From the NCBI GenBank assembly GCA_949316235.1, contig OX438744.1, forward strand, positions 31,244,778 through 31,308,777: DNA of 64,000 bases. Direction: 5' to 3'. Under the pieces are notes generated by a model, which was not told where the DNA came from, searched no databases, and was given only the letters and a program-made list of their open reading frames with translations. The stretch is from Oegoconia quadripuncta (taxonomy: Eukaryota > Arthropoda > Insecta > Lepidoptera > Autostichidae). A program made the position numbers and the translations under genes. Positions 22,484 through 34,367 of this stretch are shown here, piece after piece (within the stretch, counting starts at the first letter, position 1; each line of letters begins with the position of its first letter).

Positions 22484-22800
22484 ATCAGCCTATGTTGTCC
22501 AACTACTGGGCAAAGGCCTCCCCCAAACCCTTCCACGCATTTCTATCCTTGACGGTTTCCCACCATCCCCCTTGAAACTCCATGAGATCGTCTCTTCAAC
22601 CCTTGCGCGGCCGACCCCTTCGACGTCTCCTGTCCTCAGGCATCCAGGAGGTGATGGTGTGTGCTAATTTCTCCGGTGGCATACTGTTAACGTGGTCTGA
22701 CCAGTTCCACTTAAGCATGGCTGTATTTTTCCCTACGTCAGCAATTCCAGTCATGGAATGCAATATGGTGTTACGAATGCTACGTTCCATTCCAAGTGAA
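22484..22800 (-). pseudogene. LINE (RTE-like) ORF2 C-terminus with one in-frame stop
   Basis: The minus-strand frame from about 22794 down to the stop at 22503-22505 reads as the C-terminal tail of an RTE-type ORF2 protein (endonuclease/reverse transcriptase of a non-LTR retrotransposon). MERSIRNTILHSM corresponds to the MER..LG..L motif, TGIADVGKNTAMLKWNWSDHV to the conserved tract before the LKW.W..H box, and RRRRRGRPRKG to the basic GRP motif. One stop codon, TGA at 22596-22598, sits where TGG (the W of GRP...RW) is expected. Reading through gives RDDLMEFQGGWWETVKDRNAW and GEAFAQ, the normal end of the protein. The rest of the LINE is absent, so this is a 5'-truncated, recently decayed copy. 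Confidence 0.8.
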
Positions 22801-23489
22801 GCTTACGAAAAAAAAAGAAATGGAGCTAATAAAAGCGCGTTAAAAAGAACTACCTTATAGTTTCTCGGGCTTCTTCTCAAAGGAGGACTGTAAATCCCGA
22901 ACGCCTGATAGCTTCAAGAAACTGACTATTTTCATGTGTAAGTTTTACCTATGAAATAAAACATTATTAATTTGATTTTAAGCGCTTTGATGGCAGCCAT
23001 TGCTTATTTATTGTGTGTGTTTAGTGGGTTAGTATTTCTGTCTTAGTCTGGTAATTGTCAGGTTGAAATAATTTAGAAATGAAAGTTCCTAAATGCAAAT
23101 AAACGATTTTTATTTATTTTTCGTTTACGTTGTAGGTTTAATATTTATTCAAAATGTCATTAACAAAGTGCCCCAACCGGAAAAAGAAAGTTTGCTACAC
23201 TTAATAGACACTAACTACATTCAGTTGACCGCTATTATTAGGCGAGGTTGACATTATAAAAAATTTCTTTGCTGGTTGATATATGCTACGGAACCCAAGT
23301 TGATAGCTCTTGTTCTGGAAATGAGGAGGGGCGGTCTATGTTTAGCAGTGAACCTCCTATAACATGATGATGTTTGATAAGTGGGTTTCTTGCGCCCCTT
23401 CTTTTCCCACAGATGATTTCCCTTTCCGAAGCGGTCGGTAGTAGCTTGGACATACCGACTGACAGATAAATGCAATAAACTTTTTTATT

Positions 23490-23570
23490 TCCAGTAGATT
23501 TAAATTGACAGTCAACAAATGATATCATGTATCTTACGTTGAAATAAATGCTTGAAGTTTGAAGTTTCAT
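23490..23570 (+). repeat. Repeat G, copy 2
   Basis: Almost identical to 10670-10750, with CAGTCAACAAATGATATCAT and GAAATAAATGCTTGAAGTTT. The overlapping minus-strand frames at 23254-23475 and 23286-23570 run through it and are not supported as genes. Confidence 0.65.
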
Positions 23571-24317
23571 AGTAAAATACTGGACGCAAGTTTATTTGCA
23601 TTTCAACGATTTTCATAGCTCTCCATTGGAGAATTTGTCCTAATCACCACGTTTCTTGGGAGCTCACTAATGACGGTGTTGAGAGTCTAATGTCCAGTAG
23701 TGGACTTTTATATGGTGTTTTTGTATATACATATACAAATTCATTTAGTCATATTCAATCGACTCGCTTAAAGTACACTTTAAATCTGTGCAGCCACTTT
23801 TATGAACGTATTTTCCGATAAAATAAACAGCCAATTTATGAATGCATTTTTAAGCCTGCGGAGCGGCCTGGCGGACCGACTGTGCTCGATTTATAGCGGA
23901 GGTAGAATTAATGCTACCAATTTTGTTTACAAAGGGTTAACAAACAGGCTTTTGCTGCCCGAAGGAAGATTATTTGGTACACTCAAATTCATTAGTCGAG
24001 TCTATAGTGATAATGATATAGTGTTTTACGATACGATTCGTATAAATGAACATTGACGTTTAATATTTGTATTTTATGCAAGGATACAGTCATCCATAAT
24101 AGTGCCTGGAATTTTCGTGTGAAATTGTGAAACTAATAAAATATCAGATACAGTTGTAGCGATTTTCGTGGTAGCGTTCAGTCGCCTATAGTGAATCGAC
24201 GAACCGTAGTTAGTGGTTACGTATTTTACTTCTTTTGAGTTGACTAAGCGAAAGAGAAAGTCATATTAATTGTTCAGATAAGTAGGTTCACTTGAATCTC
24301 AATAATAAATAAATATT
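23571..24317. other. Non-coding DNA, no gene seen
   Basis: A LINE-end phrase, TAATGTCCAGTAGTGGACTT, lies at 23688-23707. The frame at 23802-24056 (+) has no recognisable domain. Confidence 0.45.
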
Positions 24318-24567
24318 GGACATACACACAATGCCATCTAGTTCCACAATAAGCGACTAGGCTAGTGTCAGTGAATACCAGATGGTTAATATACTACACA
24401 AATACATTCTTTTTTAAATATATACTTATTATAAATTAAAATATCCATAAGTTGGGTACACACGTGTTCGTATTCATCATACAAATATATGCCCCTAGCG
24501 GGATTCGAATCCGCGACCTTTTGCTATAGCAGCCAGATTTTCTAACCACTACACCAAACAGGTCGTT
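24318..24567 (-). mobile_element. SINE-A, full-length copy
   Basis: Reading the minus strand, the head ACGACCTGTTTGGTGTAGTG ends at about 24567. The T-arm GCGGATTCGAATCCCGC and CTAGGGGCATATATTTGTAT follow. The body ends in ATGGCATTGTGTGTATG near 24318. Length is about 250 bases, like the copies at 34368 and 59858. Confidence 0.85.
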
Positions 24568-24808
24568 AATAATGGCTATAACTTTCCATTATCGGGAACC
24601 CGGGATAGACTCCAAACCTCTGCTGTTGACAATCTAAAGTTGCACACGCTACCACACAATAAAAGTCATAAATCATAGATAAACTACGTTTAGGTTGAAC
24701 TTTGCATACAAATGTACGGTAAATCCTACACGAGGTAGCATGCTAAAGAAGATACAGTATCGTACAGGATCTAATGCATTACAATTAGATACGACTGTTA
24801 TTTTTTTT

Positions 24809-25038
24809 AAATAAATAAATATTTGGGGCACTTACACCAATCATCTAGTCCCAAAGCAAAGCTTGTACTATGGATACTAGATACCGGATAAACATACATA
24901 AATATTTATAAAAACATTCATGACTCTGGAATAAATGTTCGTATTCATCATAAAAACATTTACCCCACGCGGGATTCAAACCCACAACCGTTGGTTTCGC
25001 TGACAGGGTCACTATCCACTACACCATCGGTCGTCAAT
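24809..25038 (-). mobile_element. SINE-B, full-length copy
   Basis: The minus-strand head ATTGACGACCGATGGTGTAG is followed by the loop CCTGTCAGCGAAACCAACGG and a T-arm with one change. The 3' block AAGCTTTGCTTTGGGACTAG leads to the tail. The other good SINE-B copy is at 35001-35237, in the same orientation. The plus-strand frame starting 24991 is a shadow. Confidence 0.85.
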
Positions 25039-26009
25039 AAAAGTTGCTCTTTATCCTTTCAAATCGTGCTCCCACATCGCTTCGCTCGAGCAGTCACGTT
25101 CGTTACTAGAATCGTTGTAAAGTCACAAGCTAGGAATACAAAAACGAACGGCGGCGTACCGAATCCTCTATAATTATGGACAAACAGAAAATTTTAAAAG
25201 CACAAGTTACGTAACTATTTTGTAGACGTATACAAGTCTCAAGAGTTACTCGTGTTATGTAAAATGAATAAGAAGATCAACTTTTAATTAGGTTTTCCGA
25301 ATTGAATGAAACTTAGAAAAGGTAAATTTTTTATTAAAAACGAAACGACAAACACGATGTTGAAAGTGACGAACCATTTTCATAATTGTTTACACTGAAT
25401 CAAAATACCTTAGCATTCAATTACCTGTAACATTATTCAACAGAAAATCATATTCTTGGCCACGCAAACATTAATAATATTAGTGCTAGAAGGTACAAAA
25501 GAGACAATAACAGAGGGTCCGCCATTACTTGGACAGAAGCAAGTTTAATCAAACCCCCTTAGTTCCGACAAGTAACCGTAATAATATAACAACTCCGGAT
25601 TAGTTAGAACCGTAGCCGTACGGCTAATGGTACGTGTTTCGAAAACCGATATGGACGAGGAAGGTGTTGCTTGGTTCTGCATTGAAACATTCGTATATCT
25701 ACCAAGGCAAGAAGAATTTAATCCAGTAAAAATATGGTGTAACTTCCTATAATTTTAAACTTCCTGATTTTTTGTACAAGGATAGAGTTACCCATCAGTA
25801 ATCAAATGAAAATGTTTTTTAACAATTCTGTAGCTTGCTTTAGTAGTACAGGTATTTATTTATTTATTTATTGTAACTGCAACATGTACACAATACCTAT
25901 GCTAATAACAGGTAATTATAGTATAGTATCTACTCATGCACATACCCCGTCAGGGTGAAGCAGCGGTCAGACGACGTCCTGTCTAATTTGTTTACCTACT
26001 ATGCAATTT
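25039..26009. other. Non-coding DNA, no gene seen
   Basis: A (TTAT)n tract lies at about 25854-25872. Nothing else is recognised. Confidence 0.5.
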
Positions 26010-26425
26010 TTGTGTAATCTCGCAATTTATTTATTTTATATATTTCCCTTTTTAAAGAACCAACAACAATAATTAAGTACATGTGAGATAATTTATATGC
26101 TATATTATGTGCGAGTTATCAGGTTATTATTATAAGAATTAGTTTATATATTTTAGATACTTATGTTTTCCGTTAGTAAATTAATGAATTGAATTGTTAT
26201 TATTTAATTATTTATTATTGTCAATATGTGATTGTTTTTTATTTTAATTATGGAGTATTTATTATTATTAAATTAATGATTATCTTTATAATTACATAAT
26301 CTATTATTATTAAGTTCTTTATATATCATATCATTGTTACCTAATCATTTAAATTAGCTTTTTATTTTAGAAGATTTAATATTTGTTACATTTTTATTTA
26401 GTTGTAAAACCTACAATATTAAATT
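26010..26425. repeat. Very AT-rich low-complexity tract
   Basis: Long runs are built almost entirely of A and T with recurring ATTATTATT and TTTATTATT words. Such tracts are common in insect introns and intergenic DNA and could act as a matrix-attachment-like region, but no specific motif supports a function. Confidence 0.6.
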
Positions 26426-26722
26426 AAAGTTACCGCTGTGAACTTCATTGCGTTGTAGAAGATGCTAAGATCTCCTAAAACATTTTTCTAAAAAATGGCT
26501 ACTTTATATTTTCTAAAAATAGTTTATTGTGTCGTGATATTTGCCCTCGGTGAATTTTTCATCAATGTAAAGAAGTTATTGACCGATTTTTTTCAAAATA
26601 GTTACAGGGGTTCTAAGTATATTCTCCGACGCAAAGAAATTTGCAGTAGTAATTTTAATCATATTCTCAATGTTTTATTATTATTAAATATCTATATTAT
26701 ATCTAAAGCAAGCTACCGATAA

Positions 26723-26838
26723 GTCCCCAACCCGCATTGGGCCAGCGTGGTGGATTATATGGCCCATACTCTCTCATTACACGAGGGAAGGCCTATATCC
26801 CTGTAGTGGGATGTTTACGGGCTGAGATAATGAAGCTA
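26723..26838 (+). mobile_element. SINE-L 3' tail
   Basis: GTCCCCAACCCGCATTGGGC, CAGCGTGGTGGATTATATGG, then CCCTGTAGTGGGATGTTTAC and GGGCTGAGATAATGA match the 3' half of the complete SINE-L at 53003-53289 (minus). The tRNA-like head is missing. Confidence 0.7.
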
Positions 26839-27057
26839 CCGATTTGTTAGTTTTTTTTTAAATTTTATCACTGACAGGTACTCTATCCATGAGCACAAAA
26901 TTAGGAACTTTAAAATTATAGGAAGTTAAAAGTGTATCCTTACTGGCCTAATTAGGGAGGAAATGACGACGGCTCATTAATTCTAACGACAAAACGATTC
27001 TGTCTTCATGGCTTTATGGCCATCCTTTGCAAACCTTATTATACTGATATATCTATT

Positions 27058-27350
27058 CAATCATAGGCTATTATAAAATTTTTGACTATCTGGACGATAA
27101 GAATGCGTGGACATGAACCGCTCGGCATTATCCAGTATATTTTATTCTTATTTTTCTTTGTCGGATCATAAATTTTACAATTAGGTATTTCAAATTGTAT
27201 TTGTATTGACTTATTTAAAAAGAGCAACCCCGGAGTTTCTTGCTCATTCTTCTCTGGGGAGACTGCCTAGTGAATGAGCGATAACTGTATGTCATGACGA
27301 TTTCAAATGTTATTCTTATAACTTACGAAATAAAAACTTTTTGATTTTCA
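27058..27350 (+). mobile_element. LINE-F 3' UTR fragment
   Basis: TTTTGACTATCTGGACGATA, GGACATGAACCGCTCGGCAT, AAAAAGAGCAACCCCGGAGT and TTGCTCATTCTTCTCTGGGG occur in this order, ending CAAATGTTATTCTTATAACT and TACGAAATAAAAAC. The same order follows the coding remnant at 54206-54400 on the minus strand, which ties this tail to a Jockey-like LINE. Confidence 0.75.
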
Positions 27351-27393
27351 TTTTATCGATTATCAGCCTTTATTTTGCGCAATAAAGAGTATT

Positions 27394-27424
27394 TGTATTG
27401 TATTGTATTGTATTGTATTGTATT
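27394..27424 (+). repeat. (TATTG)n microsatellite
   Basis: Six tandem copies of a GTATT/TATTG pentamer follow AATAAAGAG. The minus-strand frame 27363-27551 exists only because the pentamer is open in all frames. Confidence 0.85.
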
Positions 27425-30400
27425 TAACAGTTAGCAAGAGAGTGTAAGCCCTGTGTAGATTTTCTCTCGAATAGCTACGCTTCAGACAGCAACTCCAAAA
27501 GACCATAATGTCATTGTTGTTTCCTGCCCCAGTTTCGAATTTTGAGCTCACGTCACTAGTATTAGAAGACGAGATATTCTACATGGACTCACTTACTGAA
27601 CTGATTAAATTTTATAATATGTATACACCTATCACCTGGTACATCCCAACCGCAGGTCACGAGATAGCTTGATTAGCGGTGACGTTATCCAGCTACGACG
27701 ATCGTGCTCTGAATACTCGATCGGCCCTGGATCGACCTCGTTTCACTTCGCTCTCCTGATAACTTTTGTTGGACTACGAGTGAAATTCTACACTGTAATG
27801 TCAGAGATTTATGATGGAAAATGTTTTCTTTGAATTCCATGTCTAATTTGTACAGCATTTCGTTCCTTAATGTATTTGATCAACATTCGCAAGTCGTTGT
27901 GTTTATTGCTTGTCACGTGTATTAGAATGGCAGTGGGATCTCGACTGTGTATTCCATAGTTCATAAATGTGTAGGTACCCATTGACAAAATAAATATTTA
28001 CCAGTCTACACATACTGTAGGAAATGTTACACACACATCGTTTCCTTGTCTATTACGTGTTTAGAGTCACGACGCCTTTCAAGTCAGGTGCAGGCATACT
28101 AAATCTGGACTCCAGGACGGCTCTTCAAATAGTGTGTGGCTTGTGTTGCATATGCAATAGTTTGAGATGTTATGTCAACTTCCTAACTTTTGCCTTCACG
28201 AAATACACCGCCTCAGAATATTTTACTCAGAGACTATGGACATGCGCTTAGAAATTGTGAAGTATTTGCATTAAACTTGAATATGACTACAACATTTCTA
28301 CTGAAAAAAAACAATATTTCTCCAAAGACAATTCTATTTATAATACCTAGATTAAAAAATATGGTAGGAAGATTCATGCATGATAAGGAAACATAAAATG
28401 GCGTCTTTCTACAAACATTTCTCAAGATAAAGTGTTGGCGTTCGGGCCGTGAACGGAATTCAAAGTGGCTCGTACCATGCCGTCACTGTTTGCAGGAATT
28501 CGACACCGATGTCACCAAGTTACCACTTGGTGAATAAGGTTTCGAGTGATAGGTTGCCCTTGTTAAAACTACGAAGGCTTTCAGCTACAAATTCAGTGGA
28601 TAGCCAAGCAACTTTTACTATGGGTCTAACGGAAATGGCGCAAAATACCGATGTTCGGTGACCTGCAGGTCGTAACGAAATAGTTTTTAATTGATTTTCT
28701 GTCTGTGCTGTTCAAAAAAAATATGTACCTACTAGACTATTTGGTGGCATGCCAGAGGCCGCTGGTTGGCTTTTATCAATGAATATTAATAAATTTAATT
28801 ATTCGCTGAACTAAAAACAGAGGAGTAACTTTTGTGAAAAGCTGCTTGTCACCACTTTAATATAATCTGGCGATAGCAATCATAGTTGACGTGTTTGATC
28901 TTTGATCCCTAACCTTTTTACAATTATAGGATCATTTTTAACAATAAATTAGTAACTAATAATAGTCCTTCTAATCATTCTTTTGTCACTCTTTGTCGGT
29001 TAATGGTCGCTTATCTCTAGATTTGCGTGCACAAAATATCTTTATCACTTTCTGCAGTAACTCCGAAGTAACGCCAAGTGAATATATGTATACCTGTTCA
29101 ACGGGTTACGATGTAATGTGTGTCAACTGACACAGTTCACAGCTCACTTTTGCCGCTTCAAGAACATTGTTAATTTCTTAACAGTAATTATCCTTAACCT
29201 CGGAGGAATAAAGGCCTTATCTCACCTGGTTTTAGGAACTCCTGCACAAATCCGACTATACATATTGCCATAACCGAGACATAAATGTTAACGATATATA
29301 GATACTCATAGGAAACTGGGAGGAAAATTGAATTTGAAGTTTTGCTGCTTATAAAGTAATTAATGACATTTTAGATAATCTAGTTTATATATCAATTTAA
29401 AGATTATTACTTATTGACATGATAACCTATATAACTTTACACCTATCTTACTTCCTACTTACTTGTACATCTGGATCATATAAACTGTTCTTTAAGGAAT
29501 ATGGCTTTATTTTGCAGAAATGTATTTTACCATATGCCACAAATTATAAACATCATGATCGGCTGATTTGTGATTGGAAGAAAGTACAAGGTTTTTACGT
29601 TATAGCATTTGATCTTCCTCGTCTATTATACCAACTATCTTCTGTTTTGATCTTTACTGTCATTGGGGTTATATCTTATTTGTCCTCATTCGTGTAAAAT
29701 ATTGGCATATTTGAAAGTTACGCGAGTTTGTTGAGGTGCGATTTTTTAACTTTCACTAAATTTCAATCACAATCAATTCCACGTTCGACTTTGTTTTCTA
29801 TTGGTTCCGTTATTTTGCCTTCCGTTGTTCTGAAACATTTGAAAGCTTTGTTGCTAATTTCATAAAGAAGTCAAATGTTGTCCATTACACGCAAAATATT
29901 TTGTACAATAATTGTAACTAAAGTGAAAAAAGCAGTAGGTTTTAAAGATAAAACAGAACATAACTCAATGTACATATTAACCAAAATTAAATAAGTCAAC
30001 TGTGAAACTTACGATTACTCGGAATCAATAACAAATTTAGACCAGGGAATGAATTCAAAAGCGAACGATTTAACAATCGCACCCCTGATCTCGGCGTAAC
30101 TTTGAATGGTATAGCTGGCGACATTTATTTAAAGTTAGTGTTCAGCTCATCTGATCTTCCCAGAACTACTCAACACCACTCAGATGCCCCAGTTGATACT
30201 ACATCTGCTAGTCATATGTTTATTGAAGTTTTCATTGGAATAGCAATATAGGTGTGAGTGCCTACGCAAACGGATTTTGTCCGAAACAAATTCGTGCCAT
30301 ATAAAATCGGCGAACATCTACCATACTGGGAACGGTAAAAAATACTACCACTTTTCCGAATTGTTCCAAGTTCCATTCGTTTAGAAACGTCGAGGAAAAA

Positions 30401-30859
30401 GCTGAATGCACTTTCTATCTGTGCCAACGTAAGCGAATGAAGATTGCAAAAAGAGTGGAAGTCTTGTAAAAAGTGAAGTTACGGCAAATGAATGTTGCAT
30501 TGCTATGCGCCGTTCTCATTCGAATTTTGGATTAATTCGGACGAATTGTAGCACGATTTTGCTTTTGGCTGCCTGCGGAGAGTCACTTGTTTTCGAAACT
30601 TATGGATTTATCGCCGGATTGGCGAGGTAAACATTGTCTGGAAGCGAGTTTGAGATATTGTCGAGCGGAAAAATAACTGCCGCTGCCTGGTTACCATCTT
30701 GAAATGTTCAATTTTGGAATACTTATGCAACAATTCATGTCAAACAGGACTATTGAGTATCCATAGGACTAGGACGTTTCGCAAAACGTTCTGCAATAAA
30801 CACATTGAACAATCTTTAAAAATCATGTGTAACTCTTTAATCACTAACACTTAGATTAT
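27425..30859. other. 3.4 kb of non-coding DNA, no gene seen
   Basis: Short frames (28024-28251, 28190-28396, 28449-28661, 29419-29697 on +; 28234-28425, 30212-30427 on -) show no family motifs and mostly overlap. No copy of the window's SINE families lies here. This is one of the longest repeat-poor stretches. Confidence 0.5.
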
Positions 30860-31472
30860 CAGTGACGGATTAAGACTACTTGATGCCCTAAGCAATCCAC
30901 GCCTGTGGGCCCCCCTATCCGTATGTCAACTAGAATCGGTCTTTAAACCTTCACCGCCTAAAGACATTAGTTTTTTTGTAAAATAAGATGATGAGATAGA
31001 TAACGTACCTTAGAAGTGGAGTGTGCGACAACCATAAAAACCAAAGCATAATTTATTTATTTATTGAAATGCGCCTTGCAAGCCGCAAGGCATTGAATTC
31101 ATGTAAGATAGTATTAACGTCTAACGTTTTTAAAATATCGGACTCTATGTATAATATCGATAAATTATCGAGCCTTTCTTGAATCATCTTTGTCCTTTTT
31201 TCATTTTTTAATATTTTTAATTTTGAAAAAGAACGTTCCGCTGAGCAATTTGTAATCATAAGCGATAAAAATATACGCAGAGCTGTTTCCACATTAGGGA
31301 AAGCTGATTCTATTTTATCGTCATGTATTATTTTATACAATTGTGCGTGAGTTTGATGTAAACTTGTACGAGCCGAATCACTAGGTCTGGTTTTTTGTGC
31401 TTCTTCTGGTGCCCCCCCAGACGTGATGCCCTAGGCAATTGCTTAATTTGATTAAGGGTTAATCCGTCACTG
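30860..31472 (-). mobile_element. Internally deleted hAT transposon
   Basis: The ends are perfect 14-base inverted repeats: CAGTGACGGATTAA at 30860-30873 and TTAATCCGTCACTG at 31459-31472. The flanking octamers TAGATTAT and ACGATTAT agree at 6 of 8 positions, fitting the 8-base target duplication of the hAT superfamily. The element is 613 bp and holds only the transposase C-terminus on its minus strand. GATGCCCTA(A/G)GCAAT occurs as a direct repeat just inside each end (30882-30896, 31425-31439). It is non-autonomous. Confidence 0.9.
31053..31376 (-). pseudogene. hAT transposase C-terminal (dimerisation) domain fragment
   Basis: The frame carries the hallmark of the hAT family dimerisation region: FLSLMITNCSAERSFSKLK followed about ten residues later by RLDNLSILYIESDIL. 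In full transposases of the ZMYM1-like hAT group this motif closes a protein of about 600 residues with an N-terminal DNA-binding and RNase-H-like catalytic core; here those parts are gone. The open frame continues upstream of the first methionine-like codon (31340) to about 31376 without a start. It is therefore a remnant left by internal deletion of the transposon that encloses it. It stays open for about 100 codons, so the insertion may be fairly young. Confidence 0.88.
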
Positions 31473-31759
31473 ACGATTATGATGATCAAACTCAGATGCA
31501 AATAAGTTTGAAGCCTTTGTCAGTCGGTGTGTCTGCCTGTTGCGACAAAATAACTGAACGAAATTTGAAAGCAGTTTTTATTGTTCGAAAGCTGATATTT
31601 GCGAGATGGCTCTCGTCGTATGGAAATCGGTTCAATCGTTTCCAAGATATCTTGTTGGTTTCTACACCAATTTTGAATGTTTGAGGGGTTTTAATTTTTT
31701 TAATTTATTGGTACATTTGGTGAGTATATACATCGATCATACAGCACATACATAGACAC
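31473..31759. other. Non-coding DNA with transposon-tail phrases
   Basis: GATGGCTCTCGTCGTATGGA and AATCGGTTCAATCGTTTCCA resemble the 'cggttcagccgtttc' tails of dispersed lepidopteran repeats. The frame at 31496-31684 is not supported. Confidence 0.4.
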
Positions 31760-31930
31760 TTCAATATAATAGAACAGATGCTTAGCAACTTCGAATCAGT
31801 TATTGGTTAGTTATGTCAGTCTATTACACTCTGATTGGCCTTGTCAAGGTCACGCAAATAACGACCTTGATAGGGCCAATCGGAAGGAGGTAGATACCCC
31901 GCCTCTCTCACACCTCAACTAGAGAAATTA
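31760..31930 (+). repeat. Repeat H, copy 2, with 19-base inverted arms
   Basis: GATTGGCCTTGTCAAGGTC (31833-31851) and GACCTTGATAGGGCCAATC (31863-31881) are complements with two mismatches around an 11-base loop. The block matches repeat H at 16195-16385, including AGTTATTGGTT upstream and CACTCTGATTGGC. Confidence 0.65.
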
Positions 31931-34367
31931 AACATTAACTGTTACTACTATGACATTAGACCTTTGGCTGTGTTTGGTCGTATGTTACTTTTCTTCATTG
32001 AAAATTATTATATTAGTTAATGATTCATTATCAACTCTAGTGTAGAGAGGAATTAGTGGAGCTCTAACACGATTCGCTAATAGGAAGAAGTTGCGAAAAC
32101 CCAGGTGTGGCGAAGATAAAACCCGAACGCTCACGCGATCCGAACCTAAATCACGAGTATTGTAGTCGAAGGCATTCCTGTATAATCTATAGGTGTTAGG
32201 TGTTCCTCTATTCAACCTTGGGCTATGTTCCCGGTGTGTTGTATAACACCACTCGATACCATTGACTGATTTACTGCGGAGATGTTTTAGCGGTTTCTAA
32301 TATTTTCTTTATTACTAACAGCGAGTTAATGTAAACCGAATTCTATTGTAGACTCTCTTTTAGTGATGTTTTTGTTATGAATACATGACATTTTTACAAG
32401 TTTTTATTTAGCTTGCAATGTTCGTATGTAAGTCCATTTCAAAATTTGTAAACAATTTTTCAACCACTTGCTGGTATCTGTTGAGCTGCTGATGGTGGAA
32501 GTGGAAATGACAAGATAGTCGAAATTGGGCTAGTTTGTTTTGTTGCCATGAACAATTTCCATTGCATGACGAGGGTTTAAAGTTGGAGCCAGAAGATTGG
32601 CACTGGAACTCTTTTCGACTTTATGTTACTCGTCTTTGTGCTAGACTAATATATGATAATCATGAAGCTTGTTCTTAAAATTATTATTAATGTAGTACTT
32701 ATTTCATCAACGACGGTATATACGTTTAGGGTAGTGTTTGATTGTAAGACTATTTACCATTTTCCTAAAACAGATGCACCGATTTAGACGCGGTTTTTTT
32801 TATATCATATAGATATTCTTCGCTTAGAATAGAGTATCTCGTTATTAATATTTTCTTAACAAATTGTTTTTTAGTCGTGGGTTTCTAAAATTTTTAATTT
32901 TAGTTATTTATTATAATGTTAACATTGCCTGTTAAAATGTGATTAAAAAATATTTTGCTAAGATGGGGAAGACCTATTTTCAGAAGTATACGACCTGTGA
33001 CTTATCAGTCACAGTCATATCTGATGATGACGAATCAAATCTCAGTGTTACCACTGTATATGTAACTGTCAGTTATTGAACAATGCTTGTAACTTTCATT
33101 GTAATCAAAGCAAAATTAAAGCTAAATATATCACTGCTATAAGACCATTAATCAAATTGTTACCTACGCAAGTCGCACACATCGATTACTCCCCCTCCCC
33201 CCGTTACCACCGGCCCACACCCCCTCCGACTCCTGCGGCCGATTAGGGGCACTTTCAATCAAGATTGTTTGCCCGGCTGTGCCAAGTTTGTGCTGAAATG
33301 CGATGATTGACCCACTTAGTGGCTAAGAGAGGTAAAGGGTATATAAATAATCCTTCGGTATCTGGACATTGTTTTAAGAACTTGTAAATCTGATTAAGCT
33401 GGTTCTAAAACTGGCAAATGCGCTTTTGGTTAATCATTTTATCATGGACATAAATAAAAACTTTGTTATATTATTTTTAATGTTTAAATATACACAGCAG
33501 AATGATGTGCATCTAAAAAGTTTCACCCCTTTCTAATATTTGAAAGAAGAAAGAGAGAAAAATATATTTAAACCCTTCTCATGATACAAACAATTAGGTA
33601 CAAGTATGACACAATCGACGAAACAAAAAGTTAACATTCTGGTTGCCATCCAACTGTCGGCATTCAATCCAACAAAATGTCTCCAACTCAGCATGGGTTG
33701 TAGACGTGGTTTTCAGTGAAGCCTCTAAATGACGCACAGGTACTGATCAACAAATACACATACTTATAATAATTGTAATGAACAGGGGGCCGATCACGCT
33801 AAGTGTGAACGATATTACCAAAGCTGAACCATAACCAAAAACGTTACGTTAAGCACACTATTCATTTGAAGGGAAATTACTTTTTTTAATACTCGTGGTT
33901 AGCTCTAAACATTTTGGGTTTGCTTTTACTTTGGTAGCGTCAACGATATTATATTACGATATTATATTAATAGATTACGATACCATTTTTTGCTTCAGCT
34001 AACTAAAGCTAAACGAAAACCAAAAACGTTCCGTTCGAACGGTAAAACCGTTGTAAAATAGCGCGATTGGTCCCCAAGAGTAATCAGCAAGATATGTTTA
34101 CATGACAGGATATATACGTGTACCTACATTTCGTGTTCGAAACGTTCATTTGGCGTTTTAAATTCGTTACATTTGAAAATCCTTTACGTTCTATCGCCAA
34201 ACGGATCAACTATTTTGCTACAAAGACAATAAATATTTGTTTTTAATTATTATTTATTGATAACGTATTTATGCATAGCTTACTTTTAATTTGCATTACT
34301 TATAATTTCTTTGAATTGCATTAAATCTTTTTGCAATCTTGCTTCTTGCTGGCCGCTTATGTGTCAA
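31931..34367. other. Non-coding DNA with one C-rich patch
   Basis: No gene is recognised. A direct repeat, CCAAAAACGTTACGTT / CCAAAAACGTTCCGTT, at about 33834 and 34020 may be the ends of a worn element. The ORF at 31985-32215 (-) is unsupported. Confidence 0.45.
33191..33227 (-). other. C-rich tract, possible G-quadruplex on minus strand
   Basis: The plus strand has CCCCCTCCCCCC, then CCC and CCCCC within 37 bases, giving four G-runs on the minus strand. The middle loop is about 11 bases, so stability is uncertain. It stands out sharply in AT-rich DNA. Confidence 0.4.

Noticed and set aside
30212..30427. 71-codon minus-strand frame (SGSIFYRSQYG)
   Set aside because: No family match that I can defend and no start or splice context.
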